Assembly (NCBI RefSeq): GCF_900142475.1
Contig: NZ_FRAY01000004.1
Span: forward strand, 186,001 to 250,000
Source: Fibrobacter sp. UWH4
GTDB lineage: Bacteria; Fibrobacterota; Fibrobacteria; Fibrobacterales; Fibrobacteraceae
Direction of reading: 5' to 3'
DNA: 64,000 nt
Below, in pieces: positions 55,314 through 64,000 of the stretch. Position 1 is the first letter of the stretch. Each line of letters begins with the position of its first letter. The notes below the pieces were generated by a model. That model did no database searches. It saw nothing but the letters and a program-made list of their open reading frames with translations, and was not told the origin of the DNA. The position numbers and the translations under genes were made by a program.

Positions 55314-56515
55314 AAAGTCACCACCCCGCGTTCAAGGCCATCCAATTCTTCAGGCGATACCACCAGCAATTTATCTTCCGTCGAAGCCGGATATTTTCCG
55401 ACCACGATATGCTTATTCACAAGCGGTTCTTCGTTTTCGTAAAGTCCGATGCGAAGTACCGGATCCATCGGGCGCGCCGCAGGTGCCCAAGGTACCGGCA
55501 GTTTTGCATGCGCAAGCGATGCCGGCGGAATTCTCGCCAAGGCATCCAGCAAATTCTTGCGGCTTTCGCTACCGCCATCCAGCGCAATTTCTTCGCTGTC
55601 AATAAAAAATCTTCCGAGAATTTCGCGATCCAAAAGCCACTCGCCCACCGCCGCCGTCATGCGAATCGCCTGCTCCAAGTATTGCCGCGACTTGAAATTC
55701 GGTGTCGCCGTATCCAACAGCAGAATCACACCCGCACCGCGTTCGACCTCGAATTCCTTGGTGAAAGGCTTTCCGTAGCGGGCAAAAGCCTTATGGTGCA
55801 AGTCGCGCAGGGAATCGCCTTCGCGGTAAGGCCGCACGCCTATAAAATTCATGCCGCGGGTAAGACTCGGCATCAAAAACGGCGCAAACGCCATGCCCGA
55901 AGCGCCTTGAGTGAGGAACGGGAAATCTTGCACCTTGAGTGCACGCGGGTACACCAGCAATTCCACCGAGCCGTTAAAGCCATAAGGCCAGCGCAAAAGT
56001 CCCATGATTTCGGGCACATTCGCCGAGACCTTATTCAGCATAAAGGAGCCGCGGCGCGTTGTACGCACTTGGCATTCCATCTTGCGCGGCGGCTCGCCCT
56101 TCTTAATCTTTGCGCGGTCCGATTCAAAGCCTGTAAGCGAGGGCGGCAAACGGTTCGCTCCCAAAGTCACGCAGTCAATCGTCGAGCGCACCGCCACAAA
56201 AGCCGTTACCGTAGCTGTTTCGCCTTCGCGCACACGATTCACCGAAACGCTTTCAATCCAGATCTTGCTCCGCTTCGCCGTCACGAACAGGCTAAAGACA
56301 AGCCCCAGGAACAGCAGAAAAACAATTCCTGCAAAAATCCACGCCGCCCAGAATCCAGGCACTGCGCCTGCAAACATCGCCAGCAAAAAAAGCGAGGCAA
56401 AGGCGCGACCTGCCGGAGTAAAATAGTCAAGCCACCAGAAGTATACCGCCATCAGGAGTCCCGATTTTTTCGGGGCCCGCGGAATAGAACGAATAAACCA
56501 GTGGAAGAAGGACAT
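55310..56515 (-). CDS. DUF58 protein (MoxR-associated)
   Basis: 401 residues. Two N-terminal membrane helices (about 30-75), a beta-rich middle (VNRVREGETATVTAFVAVRS) and the DUF58 core with VRPYREGDSLRDLHHKAFARYG and the vWA-like strand GVILLLDTATPNF. DUF58 proteins are thought to bind a metal and act with MoxR ATPases in assembling or activating envelope complexes. Second gene of the MoxR-DUF58-TgpA unit. Confidence 0.88.
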   Translation of the reverse strand: MSFFHWFIRSIPRAPKKSGLLMAVYFWWLDYFTPAGRAFASLFLLAMFAGAVPGFWAAWIFAGIVFLLFLGLVFSLFVTAKRSKIWIESVSVNRVREGETATVTAFVAVRSTIDCVTLGANRLPPSLTGFESDRAKIKKGEPPRKMECQVRTTRRGSFMLNKVSANVPEIMGLLRWPYGFNGSVELLVYPRALKVQDFPFLTQGASGMAFAPFLMPSLTRGMNFIGVRPYREGDSLRDLHHKAFARYGKPFTKEFEVERGAGVILLLDTATPNFKSRQYLEQAIRMTAAVGEWLLDREILGRFFIDSEEIALDGGSESRKNLLDALARIPPASLAHAKLPVPWAPAARPMDPVLRIGLYENEEPLVNKHIVVGKYPASTEDKLLVVSPEELDGLERGVVTL

Positions 56516-56527
56516 TGTTGGAAGTAG

Positions 56528-56630
56528 GGATGTGAGGTACGAGGTATGAGGTTTGAGGTCGGCGCAATGCGCCTTTGAGATGTAAGGTGTGGGATGTGAA
56601 ATGATTAGTCATTACACACCACACATTACA
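56528..56630. repeat. TGAGGTN heptad cassette between moxR and DUF58
   Basis: GATGTGAGGTACGAGGTATGAGGTTTGAGGTCGGCGCAATGCGCC: four and a half clean 7-base units, then a GGCGCAATGCGCC hairpin and complementary ACACACCACACATTACACA units. Confidence 0.65.
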
Positions 56631-56638
56631 CATTGTTT

Positions 56639-57550
56639 TTATTTGGGTACGTTCACCTGCTTTAATATTCCCTGCAAAATCTTTTTGCTGGCGTCGGGGT
56701 CGCCGCTGTCCTTGGCGAACACGCGGTGCTCCATCACCGGGAAAAACACACGCTGAATGTCATCGGAATTCACAAAGTCGCGGTCATTCACATACGCACA
56801 CGCCTGCGCCATACGCACCAGATTCAATCCAGCACGCGGGCTAGCCGCCAGACGTACGCTGCCGTCGTTACGCGTCGCCTGCACCAGTGAAATCACATAG
56901 CGCTCCAACGATTCATCAATATGAATGCCGCGCACCGTGGCACGGGCCTTCAAAATTTCTTCGGGATTCGTTACCGCCTTCAAAGTATCAATCGGGCGAC
57001 TTGTACGATGCGCTCGCAAAATTTCAAGTTCCGTCTCCGCACTCGGATAACCCACGGAAATACGCACCATAAAGCGGTCCATCTGCGCTTCGGGCAGCGG
57101 GAACACGCCGTGGAATTCCACCGGGTTCTCTGTCGCAAGCACCATAAAAAGTTCCGGCAACTTGTACCGTTCGCCTTCCAGCGACACCTGGCGCTCTTCC
57201 ATCGCTTCCAAGAGCGCACTCTGCGTACGCGGCGAGGCTCGGTTGATTTCGTCGGCCAAAAGCACCTGCGTAAACACAGGGCCCTTCTTGATTTCAAATT
57301 CGCCCGTATTCGCCTTGAATACCGCACCGCCCGTCACATCGGCAGGCAATAAATCCGGCGTAAACTGGATTCGCGCAAAGTCCGCGCCAATCGCCGCGGC
57401 AAGCGCCTTCGAAAGCGTCGTCTTACCTGTGCCGGGAACATCTTCTACCAGCACGTGGCCGTCCGCCAACAGCGCCATCACCAAAAGCTCCACCGTCTCG
57501 GACTTTCCGAGCAGCACCCCATTCAAAGCATGAATTAAATCTTTAACCAT
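56639..57550 (-). CDS. MoxR-family AAA+ ATPase
   Basis: 303 residues. Walker A VEDVPGTGKTTLSKALA, Walker B VLLADEINRASPRTQSALLEAMEERQV (two motifs in one stretch), sensor 1 VLATENPVEF and the arginine region of MoxR proteins. It is the ATP-driven chaperone of the three-gene unit and probably works on the DUF58 partner. There is no Shine-Dalgarno sequence; TATATT lies 6 bases before the ATG, so the mRNA is probably leaderless. Confidence 0.93.
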   Translation of the reverse strand: MVKDLIHALNGVLLGKSETVELLVMALLADGHVLVEDVPGTGKTTLSKALAAAIGADFARIQFTPDLLPADVTGGAVFKANTGEFEIKKGPVFTQVLLADEINRASPRTQSALLEAMEERQVSLEGERYKLPELFMVLATENPVEFHGVFPLPEAQMDRFMVRISVGYPSAETELEILRAHRTSRPIDTLKAVTNPEEILKARATVRGIHIDESLERYVISLVQATRNDGSVRLAASPRAGLNLVRMAQACAYVNDRDFVNSDDIQRVFFPVMEHRVFAKDSGDPDASKKILQGILKQVNVPK

Positions 57551-57582
57551 GCTTTAAATATATATTAAAAATAGGGAAAAAA

Positions 57583-58353
57583 TCAAGCAACAATACGGCG
57601 GACAACCTGTCGTAAAACGCGTAAGCCGTAAGTAACCACGTTCAGATTAGACTTTTCACCGGCATAACGAGTTGGAATCGGGAGTTCCGCAAGTTTAAAG
57701 CCTCGTGCATCGGCAATCGAAATCATTTCGAGATCAATATCAAAACTCGGGCTCAGTTTTGCAAGATTGAGGGTCTTCAAGAATTCCGAGGAATAAACGA
57801 TAAATCCACTGTGACGATCCGTCAACTTCTGTTTGAAGGCAAGATTTTCAACTGCGGTCAGGATTTTTCCGCCCATTCGCTTGTACAGGGGCATTTTACC
57901 CGCCTTGGCTCCGCCTCGAATCAGATGGCGCGATCCCTGCACCAACGCAAGTTTTTTCGTTGACTCTGTTGCCATTTTCTCTTGCGATTCCATATACTTA
58001 AAGAACTCATCCAACTGTTCGGCCGGATACTGGCCATCGCCATGCAAGCAGGCAACACATTTTGCACCGGAACGGAGCCCTTCGGAAATTCCTTTCTTGA
58101 CCACAGCACCGTAGCCGTTATTTTGTTCAAACCGCATATAGCGAAGGTGCTTTTTTTTCTGGACGCCAGCGGATTCGCCGTTGAGAGCCTCCACAAAATT
58201 TTCAAAGGAACCGCGCGTATCGTCGGCGGAACCGTCGTCAATGACCAAAACAATCGAACGGTTCCAAACTTCGTCTGAAATCTTTTGCAGGACAAGCGCA
58301 AGGGTCGTCGCAACGTTATAGGCGGGAATGAAAATAAAATAATCAAAGGGCAT
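57583..58353 (-). CDS. Family 2 glycosyltransferase, polyprenyl-phosphate type
   Basis: 256 residues from the ATG at 58353, which overlaps the epimerase end by 11 bases; a TTG at 58386 would extend it into that gene. Motifs: FIFIPAYNVATTL, VIDDGSADDT, CLHGDGQYP (DxD-like metal site) and DRHSGFIVYSSEFL. It resembles dolichol-P-mannose synthases and ArnC without the C-terminal membrane helices. With the adjacent ArnA-like enzyme it may load a modified sugar onto a polyprenyl phosphate. Confidence 0.8.
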   Translation of the reverse strand: MPFDYFIFIPAYNVATTLALVLQKISDEVWNRSIVLVIDDGSADDTRGSFENFVEALNGESAGVQKKKHLRYMRFEQNNGYGAVVKKGISEGLRSGAKCVACLHGDGQYPAEQLDEFFKYMESQEKMATESTKKLALVQGSRHLIRGGAKAGKMPLYKRMGGKILTAVENLAFKQKLTDRHSGFIVYSSEFLKTLNLAKLSPSFDIDLEMISIADARGFKLAELPIPTRYAGEKSNLNVVTYGLRVLRQVVRRIVA

Positions 58354-59404
58354 AATGACCAATGAACCACCGGAGCGACTCTTCAAGAGCTTCTTTCAGC
58401 GGAATTTTTGCCTTAAAGCCAACAAGGCGTTCTGCTTTTTCGACAGAAGGCAGGCGACGCAAGGAATCATCGTAACCCTTGCCGTAATAATCTTCGCCCG
58501 AGACCGTTTCGACTCCAGGCACAGCACTTTCGGGAATTCCCTTAAGATTGGCATACACCGAACGCATCAGCTGCGCAAGTTCTTCAACGGTTACTTCGTT
58601 CGTCGCATTACCGACATTGAAAGCCTGCGAAAGAACTCTTTCGCAACGTTCTGAATCGCAACCCGCCGCAAACACGCAGAACATAAAGTCCACCGCATCG
58701 TGCACCGAGGTAAAGCAACGTTTCGCGACCCCGCCATTTACAAGCTTAAGTGTTTCGCCGCGTACAAGCTCCGTCGAGAAATTCGCGAGCACCCGCGGAA
58801 TTCCCTCGCCATCGACCCCCGGCATAAAATCCATGAAAGGCCCCACGAAATTGAACGGGCGAACTACCGTCCAACTCAAGTCGGCAAGCCCCGCCAAGTA
58901 GCGTTCGGTCAAGAGTTTTGCAGTCGCATAACTCCATCGGCTAGCGGTAACAGGTCCAAGCACAATTTCGGATTCATCTTCTACGAGCGCACCGGAATTC
59001 GCAGCCGTCTTACCGTAAATTTCAGAAGTGGAAAAATGAATCAGCCAGCTTCCGCTCTTGGCACAAGCATCAGCCAAGGCACGCGGATGGTCATAATTGC
59101 TACGAATCACCTCAGCCGCTTCGGCCATATATCGCCCTGGTGTACAGATAGCCGCCAAATTCACCACTACCGGATACTGCGCAATACGCTTCACCACCTC
59201 GGGATCCGCAAGGTCTGCACATAAAAATTCAAACCTTGGATTAGCCAAATGCTCCTGAATGCGGTACGAATCCAGGTCTACGCCGAAAACACGCCAGCGG
59301 GTTCGTTCAAAGATTGCCCGCAACAGGTGGCTACCAATAAAACCACCGCAACCCACAAGGGCTACGGTGATTGAAGAATCTTCAAATTCAAGAGTCGCGT
59401 TCAA
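58343..59404 (-). CDS. NAD-dependent epimerase/decarboxylase (ArnA C-domain-like)
   Basis: 353 residues, extended SDR family. Nucleotide site ALVGCGGFIGSHLL, active site Ser/Thr in HFSTSEIYGK and Tyr-Lys in SYATAKLLTERY. RPFNFVGPFMDFMPG and KRCFTSVHDAVDFMF closely follow the UDP-glucuronate decarboxylase domain of ArnA and UXS enzymes. Expected product is a UDP-4-keto-pentose or UDP-xylose. It sits directly upstream of a GT2 gene. Confidence 0.85.
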   Translation of the reverse strand: MNATLEFEDSSITVALVGCGGFIGSHLLRAIFERTRWRVFGVDLDSYRIQEHLANPRFEFLCADLADPEVVKRIAQYPVVVNLAAICTPGRYMAEAAEVIRSNYDHPRALADACAKSGSWLIHFSTSEIYGKTAANSGALVEDESEIVLGPVTASRWSYATAKLLTERYLAGLADLSWTVVRPFNFVGPFMDFMPGVDGEGIPRVLANFSTELVRGETLKLVNGGVAKRCFTSVHDAVDFMFCVFAAGCDSERCERVLSQAFNVGNATNEVTVEELAQLMRSVYANLKGIPESAVPGVETVSGEDYYGKGYDDSLRRLPSVEKAERLVGFKAKIPLKEALEESLRWFIGHYAL

Positions 59405-59857
59405 TTACTCGGTCAACTTGAAGGAACCGGAGTTTGCACCCTTGGCAGTCTTGTTATAAGGAGAGACGCGAATCAAAGCCTTCAAGAGAGGCAATTCGAC
59501 GCTATCTGGCAGAAAATCCATTTTCACAACGACTTTCTGTTCGTTGCAAGTTTTTCCATCCAGATGGGCAGGATCAAGAGACTCATCCAGCATATCCATA
59601 CCGGCATCATCTTCATCCGTCTTAAGAAGGATACGGTATCCCGAATCTTCAACGTCAGCACCATAAACAACAGTAACAGTGTCACCAATCTTAAAAGTTT
59701 CGCCACCCTTCGGATAAGCGACCTTTACGCCATCCTTGACAGAGCAATCATAAGAGCCCTTGCCTTCATCGGATGCCGAAGAAGAATCATCACAAGCGGT
59801 AAAAGAAACAGCGGCGGCCAGAGCGCACACAGATGCAGTCAACTTAAAAAGCTTCAT
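59405..59857 (-). CDS. Small lipoprotein, unknown function
   Basis: 150 residues from the ATG at 59857, with GGAGG upstream. The signal ends FTAC (Cys22), followed by a short acidic Ser linker and one domain with VAYPKGGETFKIGDTVTVVYG, the opening of Kre9/Knh1-type Ig-like domains of cell-surface proteins. Its stop directly abuts the epimerase start. Probably displayed on the outer membrane; may bind carbohydrate. Confidence 0.65.
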   Translation of the reverse strand: MKLFKLTASVCALAAAVSFTACDDSSSASDEGKGSYDCSVKDGVKVAYPKGGETFKIGDTVTVVYGADVEDSGYRILLKTDEDDAGMDMLDESLDPAHLDGKTCNEQKVVVKMDFLPDSVELPLLKALIRVSPYNKTAKGANSGSFKLTE

Positions 59858-59871
59858 AAAGCCTCCATTTT

Positions 59872-61752
59872 TCACTTAATATACAAAAAAGAAGACATTA
59901 CGACTCGACCATCCAGTTGCACCCGCACAAAATAGCGTCCATTCGGCATCCTTGCGTCTTTTTGCAGCAGGGAAACCGTTCCCGGAGCAACCTGACGCAT
60001 CTCCTGGGCAACCATCTTTCCCAAGGCATCCGTTATTTGAACCTTGAGCAAGCCTCCAGAAGTCGTCACGGTCTTGTGAGTCGCATCAAAAAGGAATCCT
60101 GCAACAGTGCGATTGTCGAAAGCGATCGTTTCGCCACTTTCCGAAGAAGATGATTCCACACCGCCTTTTACCTTTGCAGGACTGCAACCGGTACGGTAAA
60201 CGCCCTTGATATCGAAGGCAATCATGTCGATATTCGGGCCGCCGTCTGCCGAAGCAGAAGCCAGTTTCACCTTAAAGTCAAGAGCATCCACCCACACGTC
60301 CTCGACGTAAGCGGTATCCCACTTGTCCCAGCTTCCGGTAGACTTGAATGTCACATCGTACTCACCATTATCGACAGTCAGCTTCATATCGCGATCCGTA
60401 TTTCCCTGGAACGAATAACGGATCATCACGCGGGCGTTCGATGCAGACTGGTCCGAAGTCACATTGTAAGTAGCCGTGCTGTAGGCGGAGTTGTCAAAGT
60501 TAAAGAAGCCCTGGCCCGTAAAGCCTTCATGATTCGCCTCGGTCCAACCATCCCCCGCTTCGGGGCTAGCCATGTCTATCGGAGAAGGCCAGGCTTCGTC
60601 GGCAACACCCGCAAAACAGAGCGCCGTGTCAATAGAGGCCGAAGATTCCGGTCCCTCGGAACTAGAAGAAGTCGGATTGTCACCGGAGCCTTCTTCACCG
60701 TGCGAAGTCGGCTGACAGGCGGGACCACCGTCAAAGACAGCCGTATAGGTTGCCGCGCGGTAGAGGGTCTTTTTGCCGTAATAGTTCGAATCGGCCGAAA
60801 GCTTATTGCAGTCGTCATCGTACCAGCCAACGAACTTTTTGCCAAAGCTGCCGGGGCTTACATGCAAAGTAAGCGGAGCGCCGCCGGGGAGTTGCTGGTT
60901 ATGCGTAATGAGCCCCTTGCTGTTCGAAACATTCGCCTTAACCGTAAAGGCATAACGCGGCTTGAGGGCAGACACAAGCTGTGTCAAATTCGCCTTGTTA
61001 TCGGCAGAAATGTACGATTCATTTTTCAGGGCGCTTTCAAGTTCCTCGGCAATCCACTGGCAATGCGCAATGGAACCCGATTCCTGGAAGTGCGTCGTCC
61101 CATCGTTGGTGACACCATCCTTGTAATTCGGGTATTCTCCAGCCAGGAACATCTTGAACTGGTAACGGGAAACATACGCCGGGTCCCAGCTTTTGCTGTA
61201 GGCATTGTAGGATTTTGCGTTCAGATTCACGTAGACGGCGCCGTTTTTCTTGGCAAGTTCCTCCATTTTGCCGACAACATTGTATTCCGTAAACACATTG
61301 CGGCCATTCACCCCCATGTTCATGTTCATCGGGGTCACGTACACCAAAGTAACGCCCGCACCTTTAGCCACATCAGCATATTGCTGCAGCCAGTAGCCAA
61401 GCGAATCAAAGGGAACCTCGCGAGCCTTGCTCCCAAAATAGCGATCATTATGTCCAAACTGGACCATCATGACATCGCCCTTCTGGAGATTCTTCTTCAC
61501 TTCGTCTAGGCGACCTTCCTGCACGAACGTCTTGGAGCTGCGACCACCGATAGCGTAGTTCACCACCTGGACGCGGGAACCGTCAAAGAAACTCCCCAGA
61601 ATCTGTCCCCAACCTGTTTGCGGGTAAGCATTGTCCTTGTAGTTACAGACCGTAGAGTCGCCAATCACGTGAACCTTGAAACTCGTGGAATCGCTCACGG
61701 CGACGCCCGCGAACACGGCAGCAGCGATGAGAAGTTTGAACAACGATTTCAT
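59872..61752 (-). CDS. Secreted SGNH acetylesterase, multidomain
   Basis: 626 residues from the ATG at 61752. Signal peptide to about residue 20. SGNH hydrolase (about 25-250) with IGDSTVCNY (Ser nucleophile), YAIGGRSSK, VQFGHNDR and DGTTHF (Asp-His), like rhamnogalacturonan acetylesterases. Next an InlB-like repeat (KFVGWYDDD), a short Ser linker, a CBM6/35-like sandwich (about 395-540, GQGFFNFDNSAY, SADGGPNIDMIAFDIKG) and a C-terminal sorting-type beta domain (LLKVQITDALGKMVAQ, NGRYFVRVQLDG). It would remove acetyl groups from pectin or hemicellulose outside the cell. Confidence 0.82.
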   Translation of the reverse strand: MKSLFKLLIAAAVFAGVAVSDSTSFKVHVIGDSTVCNYKDNAYPQTGWGQILGSFFDGSRVQVVNYAIGGRSSKTFVQEGRLDEVKKNLQKGDVMMVQFGHNDRYFGSKAREVPFDSLGYWLQQYADVAKGAGVTLVYVTPMNMNMGVNGRNVFTEYNVVGKMEELAKKNGAVYVNLNAKSYNAYSKSWDPAYVSRYQFKMFLAGEYPNYKDGVTNDGTTHFQESGSIAHCQWIAEELESALKNESYISADNKANLTQLVSALKPRYAFTVKANVSNSKGLITHNQQLPGGAPLTLHVSPGSFGKKFVGWYDDDCNKLSADSNYYGKKTLYRAATYTAVFDGGPACQPTSHGEEGSGDNPTSSSSEGPESSASIDTALCFAGVADEAWPSPIDMASPEAGDGWTEANHEGFTGQGFFNFDNSAYSTATYNVTSDQSASNARVMIRYSFQGNTDRDMKLTVDNGEYDVTFKSTGSWDKWDTAYVEDVWVDALDFKVKLASASADGGPNIDMIAFDIKGVYRTGCSPAKVKGGVESSSSESGETIAFDNRTVAGFLFDATHKTVTTSGGLLKVQITDALGKMVAQEMRQVAPGTVSLLQKDARMPNGRYFVRVQLDGRVVMSSFLYIK

Positions 61753-61771
61753 TTTTCCAGCCACTCCTTGC

Positions 61772-61809
61772 GTCATCTTGAGCGAAGCTTTAGCGAAGTC
61801 GAAAGATCT
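61772..61809. repeat. REP-like element, GTCATCTTGAGC family
   Basis: GTCATCTTGAGCGAAGCTTTAGCGAAGTC then GAAAGATCT: outer ATCTT/AAGAT arms with GCGAAG repeats inside. A third palindrome family in the gap upstream of the esterase gene. Confidence 0.55.
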
Positions 61810-61828
61810 CATAAAAAGAGTTCCTTAG

Positions 61829-61870
61829 ATCCTTCGACTACGAACCTTCGGTTCTGCGCTCAGGATGACA
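61829..61870. repeat. REP-like palindrome, GGATCCT family
   Basis: ATCCTTCGACTAC, a GAACC-TTC-GGTTC hairpin, then GCGCTCAGGATGACA. It has the same outer arms as 45220 and lies just after the stop of the second esterase gene. Confidence 0.7.
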
Positions 61871-61879
61871 CTTTGTATC

Positions 61880-63754
61880 CTATTTAACCTTGACCCAGTT
61901 TGCGTTAAACTTTTCACTACCCTGGCGCACCACAACGCGGTAGAGTCCGGCAGACTTCACCATAGTCGTAAGCGAAACTTCAGAAGCGTTTTCGACGATT
62001 CGCTTTGCCACCAAACGGCCACGCAAGTCGAACACATTCACATGGGCGCGTTCCGTACCGGACAGGCGCAAGGTTTCTCCCTGCAAGCCGAAACGACCCA
62101 AACAGATTTCGTTCTTAATAGCCGTTTTCGAAGTATCGGTCGAGTCATTAACTTCGGGGCACTCTTCTCCAACACGGCAAACGCCATTGATGCTAAAGCC
62201 AAAGGCATCAATATTAGGACCTCCATCATTCGACATCGAAATAAACTGAAGCGTATTTTCACCACTCAGCAAATCAATATCAACATAGGCTGTATCCCAT
62301 TCATCCCAGCTACCCGTCGGTTCAAAGAACACATAGTAATCATGATCCAAATAAACATTCACCATCCTATCCGCATTTCCTGCAAAAGAATAGCGAATCG
62401 CCATCGTCACTCGTGAGGCCTTCGGGAAAACCATTTTATAATTGGCATAGGAATTCATCTCGTTTGCAAAGTTGAAAAAACCTTCACCCGTATAATTTTC
62501 ATGGTTATTTTCTGAAAAGCCTACACCTTCATCAGGTGCATGAGCATCAAAATATCTCTTAATGTCGAGACTTACGTGAGACGACGAACTTTCGTCATCG
62601 AAAGAACTTGACGAAGTCGGTGTTATCGAAGAACTGGATACATTCCCCGAGCAACCTCCAATACACTTTGGAACATCCGTCGGGAAAGTCTTCCGCGCAG
62701 AACCATCGCCCGTGTATTTAATAGCGGATCCGCCTTCATACACAGCCGTATATTGCGTAGATTTATTTCCCATCGCAAAGGAATACATGTAATTGGAGCG
62801 GATCTGGGTTACCGCATTGCCGCTCACCTTGTTTCCATTGCCATCAAACCACCCCACGAACTTTTTCCCTGCCTTGGGAATCGTCTTGAGAGTAACCTTC
62901 ATGCCCTGCGGATAATAAGCACTCAACGTAGTCGCAGAATCGCTTCCCGCCGGGCTAACCTTGACATCAACCTGATACATGGGCGCCAAATAGTTCGCCA
63001 AAGCTTTGACATCCGCATCAGTATGAATACGCATCTGCTCTGTCACCATACGCGCCATGTCATTTGCGCCCATCTGCTGCAAATGCTGGTTATCTGTCTG
63101 CGCGCCACTCGTTGAATACTCGCCATCATTGATGAACATATTGACAAAACGATGGGCATAAAGTTCACCCGTAGAGATTAGATAATTCCTAGAAAGGGTA
63201 TCCAAATCAATCAAGGGGACCTTCAAGGAATCCGCTACCTGCCGCATATAGATTGGGTATGCATGGTAGGATTCATATATAGAATCCTTGTTGGTAAAGC
63301 TAGAACGGCGAATCGGAGCGAGTAGAATCGGGATTGCGCCCTTGGCCCTCGATTCCGTAACCATTCCACCTATGCTCTTCTTGAAATTTGCCTCCCCCGT
63401 TTTGTATCCATTGTCATTTGCACCAAACATGATGAACACATAGTCCCCTTTCCGGACTAGGCCAGACACAGCAGGATATGTCACACCATTCTTCTTGAAA
63501 TCAACTTTCCAATGGCCATCGTAATAAGTTTGCGAGGTTGTGCCTCCGCGGCCAGCGTTGTAGACCGAAATTGCATTGGCATCAAAGAAATAGCCAAAAT
63601 CCTGGCCCATTCCCTGCTTGGGATAGTAGCCCTCGTTCCAATCCTGCATGGTGGAGTCGCCACACATATAAATGGTCACCGCCGACCATGTGAGCGGAGC
63701 CACGACCATCGAGGCGATTACGGCAGACTGCCAAATTTTATTAAACATCTTCAT
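61880..63754 (-). CDS. Secreted SGNH acetylesterase, multidomain
   Basis: 624 residues from the ATG at 63754. Signal peptide to about residue 24 (TWSA). SGNH core with MCGDSTMQDW, YNAGRGGTTS, IMFGANDNG and TDNQHLQ. Then an InlB-like repeat (KKFVGWFDGNG), a Ser-rich linker (SSSSITPTSSSSFDDESSSS), a CBM-like domain (GEGFFNFANEMNSYA, SNDGGPNIDAFGFSING) and a C-terminal sorting-type domain (HVNVFDLRGRLVAKR). Same architecture as its neighbour but clearly diverged, so an old tandem duplication or two related recruits. Likely acts on acetylated pectin or xylan. Confidence 0.82.
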   Translation of the reverse strand: MKMFNKIWQSAVIASMVVAPLTWSAVTIYMCGDSTMQDWNEGYYPKQGMGQDFGYFFDANAISVYNAGRGGTTSQTYYDGHWKVDFKKNGVTYPAVSGLVRKGDYVFIMFGANDNGYKTGEANFKKSIGGMVTESRAKGAIPILLAPIRRSSFTNKDSIYESYHAYPIYMRQVADSLKVPLIDLDTLSRNYLISTGELYAHRFVNMFINDGEYSTSGAQTDNQHLQQMGANDMARMVTEQMRIHTDADVKALANYLAPMYQVDVKVSPAGSDSATTLSAYYPQGMKVTLKTIPKAGKKFVGWFDGNGNKVSGNAVTQIRSNYMYSFAMGNKSTQYTAVYEGGSAIKYTGDGSARKTFPTDVPKCIGGCSGNVSSSSITPTSSSSFDDESSSSHVSLDIKRYFDAHAPDEGVGFSENNHENYTGEGFFNFANEMNSYANYKMVFPKASRVTMAIRYSFAGNADRMVNVYLDHDYYVFFEPTGSWDEWDTAYVDIDLLSGENTLQFISMSNDGGPNIDAFGFSINGVCRVGEECPEVNDSTDTSKTAIKNEICLGRFGLQGETLRLSGTERAHVNVFDLRGRLVAKRIVENASEVSLTTMVKSAGLYRVVVRQGSEKFNANWVKVK

Positions 63755-63770
63755 AACCAAGACCCTAAAT

Positions 63771-63812
63771 TGCCTAGCCCCAGTTCAACACTCGAAAGAC
63801 CAGGGCTAGGCA
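63771..63812. terminator. Hairpin between secreted-protein genes
   Basis: TGCCTAGCCC (63771-63780) pairs perfectly with GGGCTAGGCA (63803-63812) around a 22-base loop. No T run follows, so it may be a weak terminator or an mRNA-stabilising hairpin. Confidence 0.4.
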
Positions 63813-63822
63813 GTGAGGTGTT

Positions 63823-64000
63823 TTATTGCTTCGCAAATTTCTTTGCGAAAACAGCCTTTCCGTTAAGTTTAACCTTCACCAAGTACATTCCCTTCGGGAG
63901 CTGTTCTTGGTCGAGTGCCATCGCTGTCGATCCCGCAGAAACATTCTTCGAGATACCCAGGCGCATCGCACCGGACATGTCGTAGAAGTAAATTTCAGCA
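63823..64000 (-). CDS. C-terminal end of a secreted protein (partial)
   Basis: Open at the window edge; 58 residues are visible. They read as a C-terminal sorting-type beta domain: IYFYDMSGAMRLGISKN, LPKGMYLVKVKLNGK and a final KKFAKQ. This matches the ends of the two esterases beside it and of other secreted Fibrobacter enzymes. The catalytic part lies outside the window; by context it is probably another plant-wall enzyme. Confidence 0.7.
   Translation of the reverse strand, partial: AEIYFYDMSGAMRLGISKNVSAGSTAMALDQEQLPKGMYLVKVKLNGKAVFAKKFAKQ

Overview
The window looks like chromosomal DNA of a Fibrobacter-type bacterium (Fibrobacterota, gut cellulose degraders). This is an inference from gene content: a GH51 endoglucanase with several N-terminal binding modules, two large SGNH acetylesterases with InlB-like, CBM-like and C-terminal sorting-type domains, a surface lipoprotein with Ser-rich linkers, a Bacteroidota-type fumarate reductase operon, a V-type ATPase of the E-DUF2764-A-B-D-I-K type, and trpG-trpD and trpC-trpF fusions. 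No tRNA, rRNA, CRISPR array, phage or transposase gene was seen. Coding density is high and most genes lie on the minus strand.

Layout. 1-3.2 kb: a 6S-like structured RNA and two surface lipoproteins. 3.2-8.5 kb: a minus-strand trp operon (trpE, trpGD, trpCF) preceded by a classical attenuator with a leader peptide carrying two adjacent Trp codons. 8.6-10.9 kb: a polar amino-acid ABC importer. 11-11.6 kb: a PIN toxin-antitoxin pair. 11.8-15.4 kb: fumarate reductase frdC-A-B. 15.5-22 kb: ndk, a PPIase/TPR-like lipoprotein, purL. 22-24 kb: small membrane proteins of unknown function. 24-29.7 kb: a surface-glycan cluster (two GT2 enzymes, flippase, DegT aminotransferase, FemAB-like transferase, FdtA-like ketoisomerase). 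30-31.6 kb: rpsD and a MauE/DoxX membrane protein. 31.8-37.7 kb: GH51 endoglucanase, DsbA-like lipoprotein, RF3. 37.8-44.7 kb: thiC, a deacetylase-like protein, an acyl-CoA synthetase, a lipoprotein, fabF. 44.7-53 kb: ruvX and the V-ATPase operon with two different K proteolipids. 53.2-57.5 kb: MoxR-DUF58-transglutaminase operon. 57.6-64 kb: GT2, an ArnA-like epimerase, a lipoprotein, two acetylesterases and the end of a third secreted protein.

Four genome-wide habits are visible. (i) Many genes without a Shine-Dalgarno sequence have TAT(A/T)TT six to eight bases before the ATG, suggesting leaderless mRNAs. (ii) Many gaps hold degenerate 7-bp tandem repeats arranged as inverted pairs. (iii) REP-like palindromes occur between genes and have also entered coding sequences in frame (three in trpCF, one in the DegT aminotransferase). 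(iv) Operons usually end in strong, often bidirectional, intrinsic terminators. The best candidates for follow-up are the trp attenuator, the in-frame palindromes, the paired V-ATPase proteolipids with different predicted ion ligands, and the leaderless promoter pattern.
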